DNA of 6,975 nt from Caldisericota bacterium (GTDB lineage Bacteria; Caldisericota; Caldisericia; B22-G15). The stretch is taken from assembly GCA_003648245.1 (NCBI GenBank), contig QMOO01000062.1, forward strand, positions 1 through 6,975. Direction: 5' to 3'. This document shows positions 6,800 to 6,975 of this stretch, piece after piece (the stretch's first letter is position 1; each line of letters opens with the position of its first letter). The notes under the pieces were generated by a model. That model was not told the DNA's origin. It saw nothing but the letters and a program-made list of their open reading frames with translations, and searched no databases. The position numbers were made by a program, and so were the translations under genes.

Positions 6800-6975
6800 A
6801 TGAAGAGGATATATCTTATTGACGGAAGTTCACTTTTGTTCAGAACATATTTTGCATTACCACCCTTAATGACAACAAAGGGAGAACCAACAGGTGCAGT
6901 TTATGGATTTGTCAGAATACTGTTAAATCTACTGGAAAATAACAGTATTGATTGCATTGGAGTAAGCTTTGATAA
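6800..6975 (+). CDS. polA: DNA polymerase I, N-terminal part (5'-3' exonuclease domain), 3' end off window
   Basis: The first 58 codons encode MKRIYLIDGSSLLFR, then TYFALPPL, TTKGEPTGAVYGFVRIL and IGVSFD. This is the opening of the 5'-3' exonuclease (FEN-like) domain of bacterial DNA polymerase I, which removes primers and fills gaps in replication and repair. Asp8 in LIDGSS matches the first metal-binding Asp of the family, and VSFD matches the VAFD strand. The frame is open to the window end. An ATG nine bases earlier (6791) would add MNQ, but it lies within the TATAAT box of the promoter, so a transcript from that promoter could not contain it; 6800 is preferred. An automated caller may well choose 6791. 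The gene has its own promoter, so it begins a new transcription unit after ddl. Whether polymerase and 3'-5' exonuclease domains follow cannot be seen. Confidence 0.9.
   Translation, partial: MKRIYLIDGSSLLFRTYFALPPLMTTKGEPTGAVYGFVRILLNLLENNSIDCIGVSFD

Noticed and set aside
1..6975. CRISPR, tRNA, insertion sequence or attachment-site signals
   Set aside because: No spaced direct repeats, tRNA cloverleaf sequence, transposase or terminal inverted repeats were seen; coding sequence fills almost all of the window.

Overview
The window is a 6975-base, gap-free stretch of an AT-rich bacterial genome with every gene on the + strand. Nearly all arginines are AGA/AGG, the proteins are rich in Lys, Glu and Ile, and genes touch or overlap. 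Together with D-Ala-D-Ala ligase and a Pol I-type DNA polymerase, this points to a peptidoglycan-making bacterium with a small, compact, perhaps thermophilic genome. Deep lineages such as Caldisericota, Dictyoglomota or Thermotogota would fit, but the sequence alone does not decide this.

Layout: (1) bases 2-484 are the C-terminal part of a quinolinate synthase (NadA)-like protein that keeps family cysteines but has lost two substrate-binding motifs. (2) 468-674 is a two-helix membrane protein resembling AtpZ/AtpI. (3) 647-1474 is a CPBP (CAAX/Rce1-type) intramembrane metalloprotease. (4) 1489-2037 is LemA and 2041-2928 is an HtpX-type M48 membrane metalloprotease, a frequent pair. (5) 2937-4382 and 4379-5716 are TldD and TldE/PmbA, the two subunits of a zinc peptidase. 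(6) 5717-6751 is D-alanine--D-alanine ligase. (7) From about 6800 to the window end is the N-terminus of DNA polymerase I.

The first eight genes read like one transcription unit: gaps are 0-14 bases, or the genes overlap by 4-28 bases. Clear Shine-Dalgarno sites precede lemA and tldD; the overlapping genes probably depend on translational coupling. Three unrelated metallopeptidases (CPBP, M48, TldD) lie side by side with LemA, suggesting envelope protein quality control or peptide processing: membrane proteases would release fragments and TldD/TldE would trim or degrade unfolded peptides. That functional link is inference. No RiPP precursor gene is visible and there is no gap large enough to hide one among these genes.

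The only real intergenic space is 6752-6799. It holds a near-consensus sigma-70 promoter (TTGACT, 17 bases, TATAAT) placed so that polA mRNA should start at or within a base or two of an ATG, i.e. a leaderless message. I see no convincing terminator, tRNA, rRNA, CRISPR array, mobile element or repeat.
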